Part shown: piece after piece, positions 52,894-63,200 of the stretch
Layout: each line of letters opens with the position of its first letter
How positions within the stretch are numbered: the stretch's first letter is position 1
Origin: Corallococcus macrosporus
Lineage (GTDB): Bacteria > Myxococcota > Myxococcia > Myxococcales > Myxococcaceae
Direction of reading: 5' to 3'
DNA: 64,000 nt
Assembly: GCF_017302985.1 (NCBI RefSeq)
Contig: NZ_JAFIMU010000007.1
Coordinates: 186,001-250,000 of the forward strand
Made by a program: the position numbers and the translations under genes
Notes under the pieces: generated by a model
What the model was told of the DNA's origin: nothing
Seen by the model: the letters and a program-made list of their open reading frames with translations, nothing else
The model's database searches: none

Positions 52894-54159
52894 ATGAGCG
52901 TCCGCCTTCCGTCTGGTCTCCCCCGCCCGGGCCTCCCCCTTCAGGGCCCCGCGCAGGAGAAGGGTGAGAAGGCGCAGTCCGGCGAGGGCAAGACGCCGGG
53001 CAAGGCCACCGGCAAGGGCGTCCCGGCCAAGGGCGGCCTCTCCGTCAAGGGTGGCGCCGCGCAGGGCGCCTCCGGCAAGGCCAGCGCGGAGCAGGCCGGC
53101 GCCCAGGACGGCATGGACTCCGCCGTCCGCTCGGGCGAGGCGGAGCGCAACGAAGGCGGCGGCGCCCGGGCCGCGCCGCAGCAGGACGGGATGGCGGCCG
53201 GCACGTCGCGCGGCGCCGCCGGGCTGGCCGCCCTGGAACAGCCCCCTCCTCCCGCCCAGACGCTCCAGGCGCCCGCGCAGCCCCAGCCTCCGCCGGTGGT
53301 CCCGCAGGTGGAGGTGGCGCCCCTCCTCGCGCGCCAGGCCGGCACCTCCGAGTCCGCCAATGAGCGCACCGCCTCCGACGGCCGTTCCCAGGACGCCGCG
53401 CGGCAGGCGCTGGAGGGACGCGCGAAGCTGCGCGTGGCCATCCTCAACCGCCTCCACCGGGGCCTCACGGAGGTGGAGAAGAAGCTGGGCGCGTTCCTCG
53501 CCAACCCCGGGCGCCAGGGCGTCGTCACGCTGCCCGTGGTGCTGAGCGAGAGCTCCGTCACCCACGAGTGGTGGAAGTCCGCGAACGCGGTCCCCGAGGA
53601 CCGGGCCTACCTGGCCCAGGCCCTGGGCGAGCCCGGCTCGGTGGATGACGCCACGCTCTTGGGCACGCTGCGCGAGGAGGTGCGTCAGGCCTTCGCGGAG
53701 TTCCCCCGCACGCCCGCGGGCGTGGAGGCGCGCAAGCTGTACGACGCCGTCCTCCAGAAGTACGAAGCCGCCCGCATCCAGCCCGTCATCTCCGGCCACG
53801 ACACCGGCCCGCTGGTGGAGGAGTGCGCGCGGCTGGGCCTGACGTACGGCAAGGACTTCACCCGCTCCCTGCTCCTGTCCCCGTGGATGCTGGCCATCAG
53901 CCAGAGCCCGGACGAGGGCTCGAAGACGCAGGTGATGGTGGCGGGCCTCACGCTGCCCCAACTGGGCGCGCTGGTGGGCCACCTGCGCCAGTTGAACCCC
54001 CTGCTCAGCAACGCGCAGCTGCGCGCGCTGCTCGTGCGCGCCTCCACGGACATGAAGCTGTCCCTGCGCAAGGTGCTGGGCCAGCAGGAGGTGGAGCAGG
54101 TGCAGGCCCTGGCGAGGCAGCTGCTCCGGCTCCAGGCCGTGCAGCGCCTCACCGTCTGA
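52894..54159 (+). CDS. Hypothetical protein, second gene of the effector-like unit
   Basis: A 421-residue protein with no signal peptide. Residues 1-150 are disordered and rich in Gly, Ala, Lys, Pro and Gln (SVRLPSGLPRPGLPLQGPA); residues 160-421 are mainly helical (AKLRVAILNRLHRGLTEVEKKLGAFL, QEVEQVQALARQLLRLQAVQRL), with a middle part VISGHDTGPLVEECARLGLTYGKDFTRSLLLSPWM. No family is recognised. Its start is 25 bp after the thaumatin-like gene, so the sigma-54 promoter at 51804 probably drives both. It is convergent with the C39-like protease gene (7-bp gap). Confidence 0.75.
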   Translation: MSVRLPSGLPRPGLPLQGPAQEKGEKAQSGEGKTPGKATGKGVPAKGGLSVKGGAAQGASGKASAEQAGAQDGMDSAVRSGEAERNEGGGARAAPQQDGMAAGTSRGAAGLAALEQPPPPAQTLQAPAQPQPPPVVPQVEVAPLLARQAGTSESANERTASDGRSQDAARQALEGRAKLRVAILNRLHRGLTEVEKKLGAFLANPGRQGVVTLPVVLSESSVTHEWWKSANAVPEDRAYLAQALGEPGSVDDATLLGTLREEVRQAFAEFPRTPAGVEARKLYDAVLQKYEAARIQPVISGHDTGPLVEECARLGLTYGKDFTRSLLLSPWMLAISQSPDEGSKTQVMVAGLTLPQLGALVGHLRQLNPLLSNAQLRALLVRASTDMKLSLRKVLGQQEVEQVQALARQLLRLQAVQRLTV

Positions 54160-54166
54160 CAGCGCC

Positions 54167-55099
54167 TTATGAGGACTCGCGGCCGAAGTTGGCCATGGCG
54201 CGCGAGCCGCCGCCGTCGGTGTTGCCGAGCGCGACGGCCTTGAGCCCGCCCTCCGCCGCGGCCTGGGCCTCGGAGGTGCCATTGGCGCCCTCCACGAGCA
54301 TCATCCCGCCGCCCTGGTGCTGGTTCCAGCTGATCTCCATGGAGTCCGCCAGCCGCTGCGCGTCCGCCGGAATCTTGGTGCCGGTGCTGGGGTCCTTGAG
54401 CAGGTAGCGGCCCTGGTCGTCCTTGCCCTCCACGGAGACCCAGTGCGCGCGGCCCGTCTCACCGGGCTTCGTCGTGGGGTCCACGAGGCAGGAGTCCACC
54501 TGCACCGCGGCCTTGCCGCCGCGGGCCAGGGCCTCGTCCAGGGCCTTCGTGTCCAGCTTGGACGACGTCTGCGTCACCTTCACGCCCTGGTTGGCCAGCA
54601 TGTTGGACAGCTCGTGCGGCGAGGTGCCCTGGCCCTGCGTGAAGCGCGACTCCAGCGCGTCCATCTTCTGCGCGTCCGTGCCGGGCTGCGTCTTGCTGGT
54701 GCCCAGGTCGTTGCCCAGCATCACCGCCACGGCGGCGCCGCAGTTGTTCTGCTTCGTCTGCTTGAGGACGGCGGGGTCCGTGCCCACCGCGTCCCAGCCC
54801 CCCAGCTCCGGGGCCTGGGGCGCGGCCGCGAGCGTCCCCGGGATGCCCAGCTCCTGCGCGGTGGCGCCCGCGTTCACCTGGAAACGGTTGGCCCACGCCG
54901 GGTCGGCGGCCAGCGCCGCGGCGAAGGCGTCCGTGGCCTGCTCCAGTTGCACGGGGGTGGGCGCTCCCTCCACCTGGGAGACGACCTTCTCCTCCGGCAA
55001 ACCGACCTGCTGCGCGGTCTGCTGGGGCTGGGCGGACGGCTTGACCTCCGCCAGCTGCTGGAAGGTACGGAGGAGGTTGGTAGAGAGGTTCACGCTCAC
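54167..55099 (-). CDS. C39-like papain-fold peptidase without signal peptide
   Basis: A 310-residue protein. Residues 1-100 are a disordered Gln/Ala/Pro-rich segment. The catalytic domain is at about 105-265 with Q117 and nucleophile C120 (KQNNCGAAVAVML), H219 (GRAHWVSVEG) and D236 (LLKDPSTG): the Gln/Cys/His/Asp set of C39-like cysteine peptidases. No membrane domain or ABC transporter is attached, unlike bacteriocin-processing C39 proteins. The GTG start at 55099 lies 57 bp after the FHA-activator stop on the same strand, so it is the third gene of the kinase/activator operon. It might process neighbouring proteins or be an effector itself. Confidence 0.82.
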   Translation of the reverse strand: MSVNLSTNLLRTFQQLAEVKPSAQPQQTAQQVGLPEEKVVSQVEGAPTPVQLEQATDAFAAALAADPAWANRFQVNAGATAQELGIPGTLAAAPQAPELGGWDAVGTDPAVLKQTKQNNCGAAVAVMLGNDLGTSKTQPGTDAQKMDALESRFTQGQGTSPHELSNMLANQGVKVTQTSSKLDTKALDEALARGGKAAVQVDSCLVDPTTKPGETGRAHWVSVEGKDDQGRYLLKDPSTGTKIPADAQRLADSMEISWNQHQGGGMMLVEGANGTSEAQAAAEGGLKAVALGNTDGGGSRAMANFGRESS

Positions 55100-55156
55100 G
55101 GTGGGGGCTCCGGAGGGGGATGGGGGATGCCATCCTACCCGGGATGCCGCCCCGTG

Positions 55157-56518
<1,362 letters not shown>

Positions 56519-56554
56519 GCCGCGCCACGGCCGCCAGCAGCCGCGCGTGACTGT

Positions 56555-59356
56555 CTACCGGCGCCGGCCCCGGGGCGGCTTGCGGGCAGGCGGACGCGGG
56601 GACTCCGGGGGCAGGGTCTGGAGCCACGAGTCCACCTCCCCCACCCGCGCGTCCAACCCGGACTCGGTGAAGCGCTCCCGGGCGCGGGTGGCCTCGCCGC
56701 GGGCCTCCGCCCGGACCTCGGGAGTCTGGCCCGTCTGGTACAGCGCCCGCGCCAGCGCGAAGCCGGACTCCGCCAGCGCGTCCGGGGGAGCGGAGGCGAA
56801 GGACACCGCCTGCCGCAGCGGCGCCACCGAGTCACGCGCCCGCCCCAGTCCCAGCAGCGCCTGGCCCACGCCGTCGTAGGAGGGCTGGAGCCCCTCGTCG
56901 TCCGCGGGCAGCACCTCGCGCTTGAGGGCCACGGCCTGCTCGTAGGTCTTCAGCGCGTCCTCGTAGCGCTTCATCCCGAGCTGGCACATGCCCAGCTCGT
57001 CCAGCGCCTCGCCCATCTGCGGGCTCTTGTCTCCGTGGAAGGCCCTGTAGAGGTCCACCACCGCCTGGGCGTGCGGCAGGGCGCGCGCGGGTTCGCCGGC
57101 CTCGCGCAGGGCCAGGGACAAGAGGCCGTGCCTGCGGGCCATGTCCGGGTGCACCGGCCCCACCGCCGCCTCTGTCCGGGCGAGCGAGGCCTCCAGCAGC
57201 GGCACCGCGCCCTTCGCGTCGCCGGTGCCCAGCACCAGCCGCCCCAGGAGGAACAGGGCCCGTGCGCGCTTGGGGTGCTCGGGCGGCAGCGCCTTGTCGT
57301 AGAGGGCGCTCGCCTCCTCCAGGCGCTTGCGGCCCTCCTCCATGTGGCCCTGGGACATGGCGAGGTTGGCCTGGTTCACCTTCACGTCGGCCTCCAGCAC
57401 GGGCTCGCCGCCCAGCCGCTGGAGGGTGGCCTCCGCCAGGGCGCCCCAGTTCGCCGCCGGGTCGAAGTGCCGCTGGCCGTCCTCCACGTAGAGCAGCTTG
57501 TTGAGGATGGCGACCTTCAGCCGGTCCGCCCGCCCCGCCTCCGCGTCGAAGACGGCGCGCGACAGCAGGCGGGACGCCTCCGGGGACTGGCCCGTCTGTT
57601 CCTGGAGCCAGCCCAGATGGAAGCGCATCTCCGCCTGGAGCGGCAGGTAGCCCGTCTTCTCCACGGGCGCCTCCAGCGCCTTCACCGCCGCGAGCGCCGC
57701 CGGGTAGCGCCCCGCGTCCACCTGCGCGCGCACCTCCGCCAGCCGGTCCTCCAGCGCCTCAATCGCGTCGCGCAGGGCGGGGTCGGAGGGGCGGCGCTGC
57801 TGGTCGGCCAGGGACTCCACGTCCTCGCACTCGTGCAGCGCAGGCAGCGCGTGCACCATGTCCACGGACTTCTCCACCAGGGCGGCGTCCGCGTTGGCGA
57901 GCAGGTCCACCGTCGCGCGCAGGTCCTTGCGCCGGCGCTCCAGGCACACCACCTGCCGGTCCAGCTGCTCCTCCGGCTTCACGCCGCTCACGCGCGTGTC
58001 CTCGCAGGCCTGGACGCGCTGGTGCTTCCACGCGTCCGCGTAGTGCGTCAGCACCTGCGTGGCGCGCGCGGCCATGCCTTCCGCGAAGGGCTTGCCGGTG
58101 GCGCGGAAGGAGGCCTCCAGCCGCGCCCGTGCGTCGCCGGTCCAGACGGTGTCCATCAGCGCGCCCGCGTCCGCGCACACCTGGGACTGCTGCCACGCCA
58201 CGCCGCCCGCCACCGCCAGCGCGGTGGTCATCGCGCCCGCCGCCCCCGCCCAGCGCCGGCGCCGCCCCAGGCGCTGCTCCTGGGAGAGCGCGTCCAGCAG
58301 CGCCTGCATCGAGGGGAAGCGCGCATCCGCGTCCAGCGCCAGTCCGCGCAGCACCGCCTGCCGCACCCAGCCGGGCACCTTCGCGTCGCGCGGAGGCTCG
58401 CGGATCAGCGCGGGCGGCGGCGCGACGGCGGCCTTCGCCGGGGCCGCGTTCAGCGACTGCGTGCCGCCCAGCGACTGCGTGCCGTCGGCTTCCAGCTCCG
58501 CGCTGCGGCTGGCGGACACGTAGGCCTTGATGCTGCCCGGGTCGAAGGGGCGCGTGCCGTAGAGCGCGCCGTAGAGCGCCGCGCAGAAGCTGAACTGGTC
58601 CGTGCGCGCGTCCAGCCGCGAGCCCCGGAACTGCTCCGGGGACATGTAGTTGGGCGTGCCCACCAGCAGGCCCGCCTCCGTGAGCGTGGTGTCCAGCATC
58701 CGCCGGTCGGACGACTCCAGCAGCCGGGCCTCCTCCGGCGAGGAGGCGACCTCCGGCCCGTCGCCCACCTGCCGCGCCAGCCCGAAGTCCGTCACGTACG
58801 CGCGGCCCGCGCGGCTCACCAGCACGTTGGCGGGCTTGAAGTCGCGGTGCACCAGCCCCGCTTCGTGCGCGGCCTGGAGCCCCCGGCCCGCCTGGAGGTA
58901 GCGCTCCAGCACCTCGCGCCAGGACGGCTTCGCCTCCTTCAGCCACGAGCCCAGCGTGCCGCCGTCCACCAGCTCCATGGCGACGAAGACCTGGTCGCCC
59001 CACATGCCCACGTCGAAGACGGGGATGACGTTGGGATGGGAGACGCGCGCCATGGCCTGCGCCTCGCGCAGCAGCCGGGACCGCGCCTCCTCGTTGTCGT
59101 GGTTGGCGTTGGGGTGCAGGAGCTTCAGCGCGACCTTGCGGTCCAGGTCCGGATCATAGGCGGCGTACACCACGCCCATGCCGCCCTGTCCCAGCTTGCG
59201 CAGGAGCAGGTAGCGGCCCACCTGGGGAACGGGCGGGACGTCCTCCGCACGGCGGGGCCCGGAGCCGCCGGTGCCGCGACCCGTGCCGGCACCCGAGCGC
59301 GCCGAGTCCAACGGGCCCGTCCCTGCGCTTCCCCTGCCGGTGTCTCGTCTGGTCAT
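56555..59356 (-). CDS. Ser/Thr protein kinase with TPR C-terminus
   Basis: A 933-residue Hanks-type kinase. The kinase domain is at about 48-360: glycine loop GQGGMG (56-61), K78, HRD at 170-172, DFG at 190-192 and GTPNYMSPEQFRG. A membrane segment at about 368-390 (AMTTALAVAGGVAW) separates it from a helical sensory half with tetratricopeptide repeats (about 540-900: ALALKRYEDALKTYEQAVALKREVLPADDEG). The TPR part lies outside the cytoplasm if the N-terminus is inside. A duplicated GTQSL within the juxtamembrane linker could be a phosphosite. It is first gene of the kinase/FHA-activator/peptidase operon and divergent from the 846-residue protein gene. Confidence 0.94.
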   Translation of the reverse strand: MTRRDTGRGSAGTGPLDSARSGAGTGRGTGGSGPRRAEDVPPVPQVGRYLLLRKLGQGGMGVVYAAYDPDLDRKVALKLLHPNANHDNEEARSRLLREAQAMARVSHPNVIPVFDVGMWGDQVFVAMELVDGGTLGSWLKEAKPSWREVLERYLQAGRGLQAAHEAGLVHRDFKPANVLVSRAGRAYVTDFGLARQVGDGPEVASSPEEARLLESSDRRMLDTTLTEAGLLVGTPNYMSPEQFRGSRLDARTDQFSFCAALYGALYGTRPFDPGSIKAYVSASRSAELEADGTQSLGGTQSLNAAPAKAAVAPPPALIREPPRDAKVPGWVRQAVLRGLALDADARFPSMQALLDALSQEQRLGRRRRWAGAAGAMTTALAVAGGVAWQQSQVCADAGALMDTVWTGDARARLEASFRATGKPFAEGMAARATQVLTHYADAWKHQRVQACEDTRVSGVKPEEQLDRQVVCLERRRKDLRATVDLLANADAALVEKSVDMVHALPALHECEDVESLADQQRRPSDPALRDAIEALEDRLAEVRAQVDAGRYPAALAAVKALEAPVEKTGYLPLQAEMRFHLGWLQEQTGQSPEASRLLSRAVFDAEAGRADRLKVAILNKLLYVEDGQRHFDPAANWGALAEATLQRLGGEPVLEADVKVNQANLAMSQGHMEEGRKRLEEASALYDKALPPEHPKRARALFLLGRLVLGTGDAKGAVPLLEASLARTEAAVGPVHPDMARRHGLLSLALREAGEPARALPHAQAVVDLYRAFHGDKSPQMGEALDELGMCQLGMKRYEDALKTYEQAVALKREVLPADDEGLQPSYDGVGQALLGLGRARDSVAPLRQAVSFASAPPDALAESGFALARALYQTGQTPEVRAEARGEATRARERFTESGLDARVGEVDSWLQTLPPESPRPPARKPPRGRRR

Positions 59357-59442
59357 GGTCGGTGCACCTGATCCGCGACTCTACCGCCGGCCCTCGTCCG
59401 CTCCGAACATCCTTCCGCGATGCGTCAACCACGGCCGCCTGC

Positions 59443-59482
59443 CTGGTGACGGGGGTCACCAGCGCCCGACGGCAGTCATCAG
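59443..59482 (+). promoter_or_regulatory. Shared 40-bp upstream element, copy B
   Basis: Starts CTGGTGAC and ends GACGGCAGTCATCAG; 35 of 40 bases match copy A at 51690. An inner CTGGTGAC-GGGG-GTCACCAG is a perfect 8-bp palindrome. It lies 62 bp upstream of a sigma-54 promoter match. Confidence 0.8.
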
Positions 59483-59544
59483 CACCTGCACGCGGGGTGG
59501 AGGACAAACGCCTGGAAACAGGAATGGGACGAGCCCTTCCGGGC

Positions 59545-59560
59545 TGGCACGCCAGCCGCA
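59545..59560 (+). promoter_or_regulatory. Sigma-54 promoter match, gene at 59615
   Basis: TGGCACGCCAGCCGCA has a perfect -24 box and GG-N10-GC spacing, with two changes in the -12 box. It ends 54 bp before the start codon of the 846-residue protein gene. Confidence 0.7.
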
Positions 59561-59614
59561 ATGAGGGCCCGCATCGCCGTCCTCGCAGCCCGCCCCCTCC
59601 TGGAGTCCTCCCCC

Positions 59615-62155
59615 ATGGCGCTCGCCCCCATCGCCCGGAAGCCGCTGGCTCCCGTCATTCAGCCCGCCGTCACCGAGAAGCCGCGCGCGGCCGTTCCCCA
59701 GGCCGCGCCCGTGCAGGTGAGGAAGCCCGCGGTCGTCGCGGATGGCTTCGACGTGAAGAAGCCCACGACGGGCCCGGAGCTCAGCGGCATGGGCCAGGCC
59801 GTGAAGCCCGCCGTCCCCCAACTGCGCGTGGGCCTGGGCGCGACGGGCGCGGCGCCGGTGGAGCGCCAGACGGTGTCCGGCGAGGACAAGGCAAAGCAGG
59901 CGGTGGACATGAAGACGGTGGGCGAGCGCCGCGCCGAGACGGTGGATGCGCAGAAGGCCCTGCGGGAGAAGACCACGCAGGAGGCCGACAGGCTCTTCGC
60001 CATGGCGGACGGCAAGGCGCCCGTGCCCGAGGGCGCCAGCGTCAAGCGCCTGTCCGACACCCAGGTGGAGCTCACCCGCGTCAACGGCCAGAAGGAGGTC
60101 GTGGAGCGCTCCGTCGCGACGAAGCAGGACGGCGCGGTGGTGATGGACACGGCCGCCTACGCGGATGGCGTCAACACGCGCGACCGGCTGGAGCTGAAGG
60201 ACGACGGCAGCTCGCTGGTGGAGCGCGCCGAGTGGAAGGGCGACCGGAACGAGACCGCGGACCTCAAGTCCTTCGGGGACATCTCCACGGCGAAGGACCC
60301 GGGGCTCACGTACACGCGCAACGCGGTCCACATCGAGCCGGACAAGGACGGCGACCGGCTCATCACCGACGCGTACTCGCAGGCGGACGGCGGCGCGCAG
60401 ACGAGCCGCACGGCCTACTACCAGCAGAAGGGAGGGGGCTCCATCGACAACAAGCTCAAGGGCCCGTTCGACTTCGGCAAGCCGGTGGATCGCGCGGACA
60501 CGTACACCTATACGATTCCGCCGCGCGGCGAGGACGGCAAGCAGGGCGACGTGCAGTACAGCCGCGTGCAGGACTTCTCCCAGGAGAACGTGAAGGCGAC
60601 GTCCTACGTGGACCGCACGCTGGACGGCCACACGCACCTGGCGGGTGAAGGGCCCCACACGATGGAGGGCCTGCACAAGGTCCGCGACGCGTACGGCAAG
60701 GAAGGCGGCGAGAACTACGACGCGGACAAGACCGGCGACGGCCGCCCGCCGAAGCGCTGGACGGTGGACATTCAAAAGGGCGCGGACCGGCTGGACTCGC
60801 AGACCTTCATCGAGGGCTACCCGGACGCGACCATCAAGACGCAGCGGACACGCGAGGGCAGCACGGTGAAGGAGACGTTCGAGGGCAAGACCTTCGAGAA
60901 GGCGGACTCCTCCAAGCGCGTGCCCGTGAGCGGCGAGTCCTCCACCACGTACGGCCAGGACGGCTCCATCGAGAAGCTGGACGCGAAGAGCCGCGAGCCG
61001 GACGGCTCCGACCTGGAGCAGCACTACACCAGCAGCCGCAAGGCCACCGGCCAGGGCCTGGAGCTCCAGGAGTCACTGGAGACGAAGCGCACGAAGGACG
61101 ACAAGACGGAGAGCGCGCTCAAGGAGGACACGTCGCTGCTCTCCGGCCGGGGCGCGCAGTTGGTGAGCTCACGCACCACGGTGACGGACGCGGACGGCCG
61201 CAAGGGCCTCCACGAGGTGGGCCCGGACGGCGAGCGGCTACAACTGTCCGGCAAGGGTGGCGCCGACATGCGCGACGTCACCGACGCGGAGGCCTTCAAG
61301 GACGACGCCTTCGGCAAGGTGCTGCTGGAGCAGGCGTCCATCTACACCGCGAACACGGTGAACCAGTACGCCAACAGCGGCGGCGCGCAGGCGCTGAACA
61401 TCCTCAAGGGCCTGAGCCAGGACGCGGGCCGGCTGCCGGCGAGGGCGACGGAGGTCCTGGGCCGGGACAGCCTCTCCAAGGGCCTGAACGCGGCACAGGG
61501 TGGCGCGAGCGCGCTGGGCGGCGTGGCGGGCGTGGTGGCCGGCGGCATGTCGCTGGCGCGGGGCATCCGCGAGAACAACATGCCGGACATCGTGAAGGGT
61601 GTGTCGGACACGGCCAACGGCGCGCTGAACATGTACTCGGGCGGCAAGGCGTTCACGGAGGCCATCAAGGACTTCAAGAACGCGGGCGCGCTCACTGCCA
61701 CCACGCCCCCCACCGCGGCGAAGAGCATGCCCTGGGCGAAGTCGCTGGCGAACCCGAAGGTGGGCAACGCCCTCACGAGCACGGTGCTGGACTCGGTGAA
61801 GGGCATGGGCGGCATCGGCAAGGTGGCCGGGGTGACGGCGAGCGCCGGCAGCAAGGCGCTCTCCGCGCTCAAGGCGGCGGGCGGCGCGGCCAACGTGCTG
61901 GGCGCGGTGGGCGGCGCGGCCGGCGGCGTGATGGACATCGTCAACGGCGCGAAGGTGAACGACGGCGCGCAGATCGCCAAGGGCGCCGTCGGCATCGCGG
62001 GCAGCCTGGGCGGCGCGGTGGCGGTGGGCGCGATTGGCGGACCGCTGGGCATGGCGGTGGGCGCCGGCATCGGCCTGCTGGCCTTCGGCTTCGGGAAGCT
62101 GATGGACCTCATCAGCGACAAGCCGCACAAGATCTCCGAGCTGCAGATCGACTGA
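59615..62155 (+). CDS. Putative effector with C-terminal glycine-zipper membrane domain
   Basis: An 846-residue protein with no signal peptide and an N-terminus like that of the 51888 protein (MALAPIARKPLAPV). Residues 1-110 are disordered. Residues 120-560 are hydrophilic and beta-rich with recurring KDDGSSLVERAEWKG, KADSSKRVPVSGE and Lys/Asp/Gly-rich segments. The last 260 residues are Gly/Ala-rich and hydrophobic (GGVAGVVAGGMSLARG, GSLGGAVAVGAIGGPLGMAVGAGIGLLAFGFGKLM), resembling glycine-zipper, pore-forming or translocation domains. A GGAG site precedes the ATG at 59615. The sigma-54 promoter and shared element put it under the same control as the 51888 unit. Membrane attack or anchoring is inference. 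Confidence 0.82.
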   Translation: MALAPIARKPLAPVIQPAVTEKPRAAVPQAAPVQVRKPAVVADGFDVKKPTTGPELSGMGQAVKPAVPQLRVGLGATGAAPVERQTVSGEDKAKQAVDMKTVGERRAETVDAQKALREKTTQEADRLFAMADGKAPVPEGASVKRLSDTQVELTRVNGQKEVVERSVATKQDGAVVMDTAAYADGVNTRDRLELKDDGSSLVERAEWKGDRNETADLKSFGDISTAKDPGLTYTRNAVHIEPDKDGDRLITDAYSQADGGAQTSRTAYYQQKGGGSIDNKLKGPFDFGKPVDRADTYTYTIPPRGEDGKQGDVQYSRVQDFSQENVKATSYVDRTLDGHTHLAGEGPHTMEGLHKVRDAYGKEGGENYDADKTGDGRPPKRWTVDIQKGADRLDSQTFIEGYPDATIKTQRTREGSTVKETFEGKTFEKADSSKRVPVSGESSTTYGQDGSIEKLDAKSREPDGSDLEQHYTSSRKATGQGLELQESLETKRTKDDKTESALKEDTSLLSGRGAQLVSSRTTVTDADGRKGLHEVGPDGERLQLSGKGGADMRDVTDAEAFKDDAFGKVLLEQASIYTANTVNQYANSGGAQALNILKGLSQDAGRLPARATEVLGRDSLSKGLNAAQGGASALGGVAGVVAGGMSLARGIRENNMPDIVKGVSDTANGALNMYSGGKAFTEAIKDFKNAGALTATTPPTAAKSMPWAKSLANPKVGNALTSTVLDSVKGMGGIGKVAGVTASAGSKALSALKAAGGAANVLGAVGGAAGGVMDIVNGAKVNDGAQIAKGAVGIAGSLGGAVAVGAIGGPLGMAVGAGIGLLAFGFGKLMDLISDKPHKISELQID

Positions 62156-62235
62156 AGGCGCGGCTCGGATGGAGGCGGCGGTGGACGGAGCCACCGCCGC
62201 CTTCTGGCGCCTGATGCGGCCGCTCGCCAGCGGCC

Positions 62236-62260
62236 TGACACCGGGTACGCTCCGGTGTCA
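62236..62260. promoter_or_regulatory. Hairpin/operator overlapping a start codon
   Basis: TGACACCGG (62236-62244) and CCGGTGTCA (62252-62260) form a perfect 9-bp inverted repeat with a 7-base loop; the last A is the A of the ATG of the next gene. It can act as a terminator of the 846-residue gene, an operator, or an RNA hairpin that limits initiation. Confidence 0.6.
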
Positions 62261-62595
62261 TGGGAATGTACGGAGAGGTCCTGGGCATCGGCCCGTTCCG
62301 CCGCGAGCTGGTGCCGTTCCTCCAGCAGCCGGAGACGTGGCATCAGGGCACCCGCGACGGGGCCATCATCGTCGTCCCCGTGTTCCTGGCGACGGAGGGC
62401 AGCTCCCGCAGCCGCGAACTGGCCCGTTGCATGGGCGCGGAAGCCTGGGACTTCAACACCCATGCGCTCGACCCATGGCGTGCGGACGTGGACGCGCTCC
62501 GGCGGTTCCTGTCCCCCGGGGAGGAGCACAAGTTGGAGTGCTTCCTGAAGCTGCGGGACGCGAGCTTTGACTTCTTCTTCCAGCCGAACGGATAG
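62260..62595 (+). CDS. Small hypothetical protein, first of two tandem paralogues
   Basis: A 111-residue soluble protein starting GMYGEVLGIGPFRRELVPFL and containing AEAWDFNTHALDP. It shares GPFRR-x-LVPFL, WDFNTH-x-x-DP and the KL-x-DA-x-F-x-FFF-like ending with its neighbour, so the pair arose by duplication. No known family recognised. It begins 105 bp after the 846-residue protein and could be immunity or accessory protein to it; this is positional inference. A hairpin overlaps its start codon. Confidence 0.72.
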   Translation: MGMYGEVLGIGPFRRELVPFLQQPETWHQGTRDGAIIVVPVFLATEGSSRSRELARCMGAEAWDFNTHALDPWRADVDALRRFLSPGEEHKLECFLKLRDASFDFFFQPNG

Positions 62596-62598
62596 GCC

Positions 62599-62970
62599 AT
62601 GACACCGCCGGCTCTCCCTTCCGTGGTCGCGGGGGTCGTCGCCACGGGCCCCTTCCGACGGACCCTGGTGCCGTTCCTCGATTACGGCGCGAGCTTCTAC
62701 GAGCACACGCGCGAGGGCACGCGGATCCTCGTGACGTTGATGTTCGACCTCCACGACCCGGTGCAACTGCGCGACGCGGGCCAGTGCCTGGGGGTGGATC
62801 CCTGGGACTTCAACACGCACGTCATCGACCCCGCGCGGGTCGACCTGGAAGGCCTGGGCATCGTCTGGGAGGACGACGGCCTGCCGGACAGGTTCACCGC
62901 GCTGAAGGACGCGGGGTTCCAGTTCCTCTTCCGGATGGAACCCTCGCGCCTCGCGCCCACTTCACCGTGA
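62599..62970 (+). CDS. Small hypothetical protein, second of two tandem paralogues
   Basis: A 123-residue protein starting 3 bp after its paralogue. It keeps GPFRRTLVPFL, WDFNTHVIDP and LKDAGFQFLFRM. It has a slightly longer N-terminus and C-terminus. Compact size, no signal peptide and tandem copies upstream recall immunity families, but it may be any small cytosolic protein. Confidence 0.72.
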   Translation: MTPPALPSVVAGVVATGPFRRTLVPFLDYGASFYEHTREGTRILVTLMFDLHDPVQLRDAGQCLGVDPWDFNTHVIDPARVDLEGLGIVWEDDGLPDRFTALKDAGFQFLFRMEPSRLAPTSP

Positions 62971-63200
62971 GGACGCCCATGCGGAGCACCTCCCGCCCGG
63001 CGCGGCCCAACTGGTCCGACTGTCGGACCAGTTCGGAGGGTGCGCCGCGGCCGGGAGGCCCCACGGGGTTCTCACCTTCTCAGCCGCAGCGACAGGCAGG
63101 CGTCACGCGTGGACGGAAGCGGAAATCCCCGTGACGTGCGGGTTGACGCGCGTCCCTGGCGCCCCTCTTATCTGTCCCTCCCCTTGATCAGGAGTCCCCG
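62971..63200. other. Intergenic region with a perfect palindrome
   Basis: No gene seen in this 230-bp gap. It contains the 25-bp palindrome copy 2 and the AGGAG ribosome site of the next gene. Confidence 0.6.
63009..63033. repeat. 25-bp perfect palindrome (copy 2)
   Basis: Arms AACTGGTCCGAC and GTCGGACCAGTT around a single T. The core TCCGAC-T-GTCGGA is shared with the copy at 35531-35555 while two outer bases per arm differ symmetrically, so pairing is conserved. Confidence 0.75.

Noticed and set aside
57035-59371. A 778-codon plus-strand open frame
   Set aside because: Antisense to the Ser/Thr kinase with complete kinase motifs.
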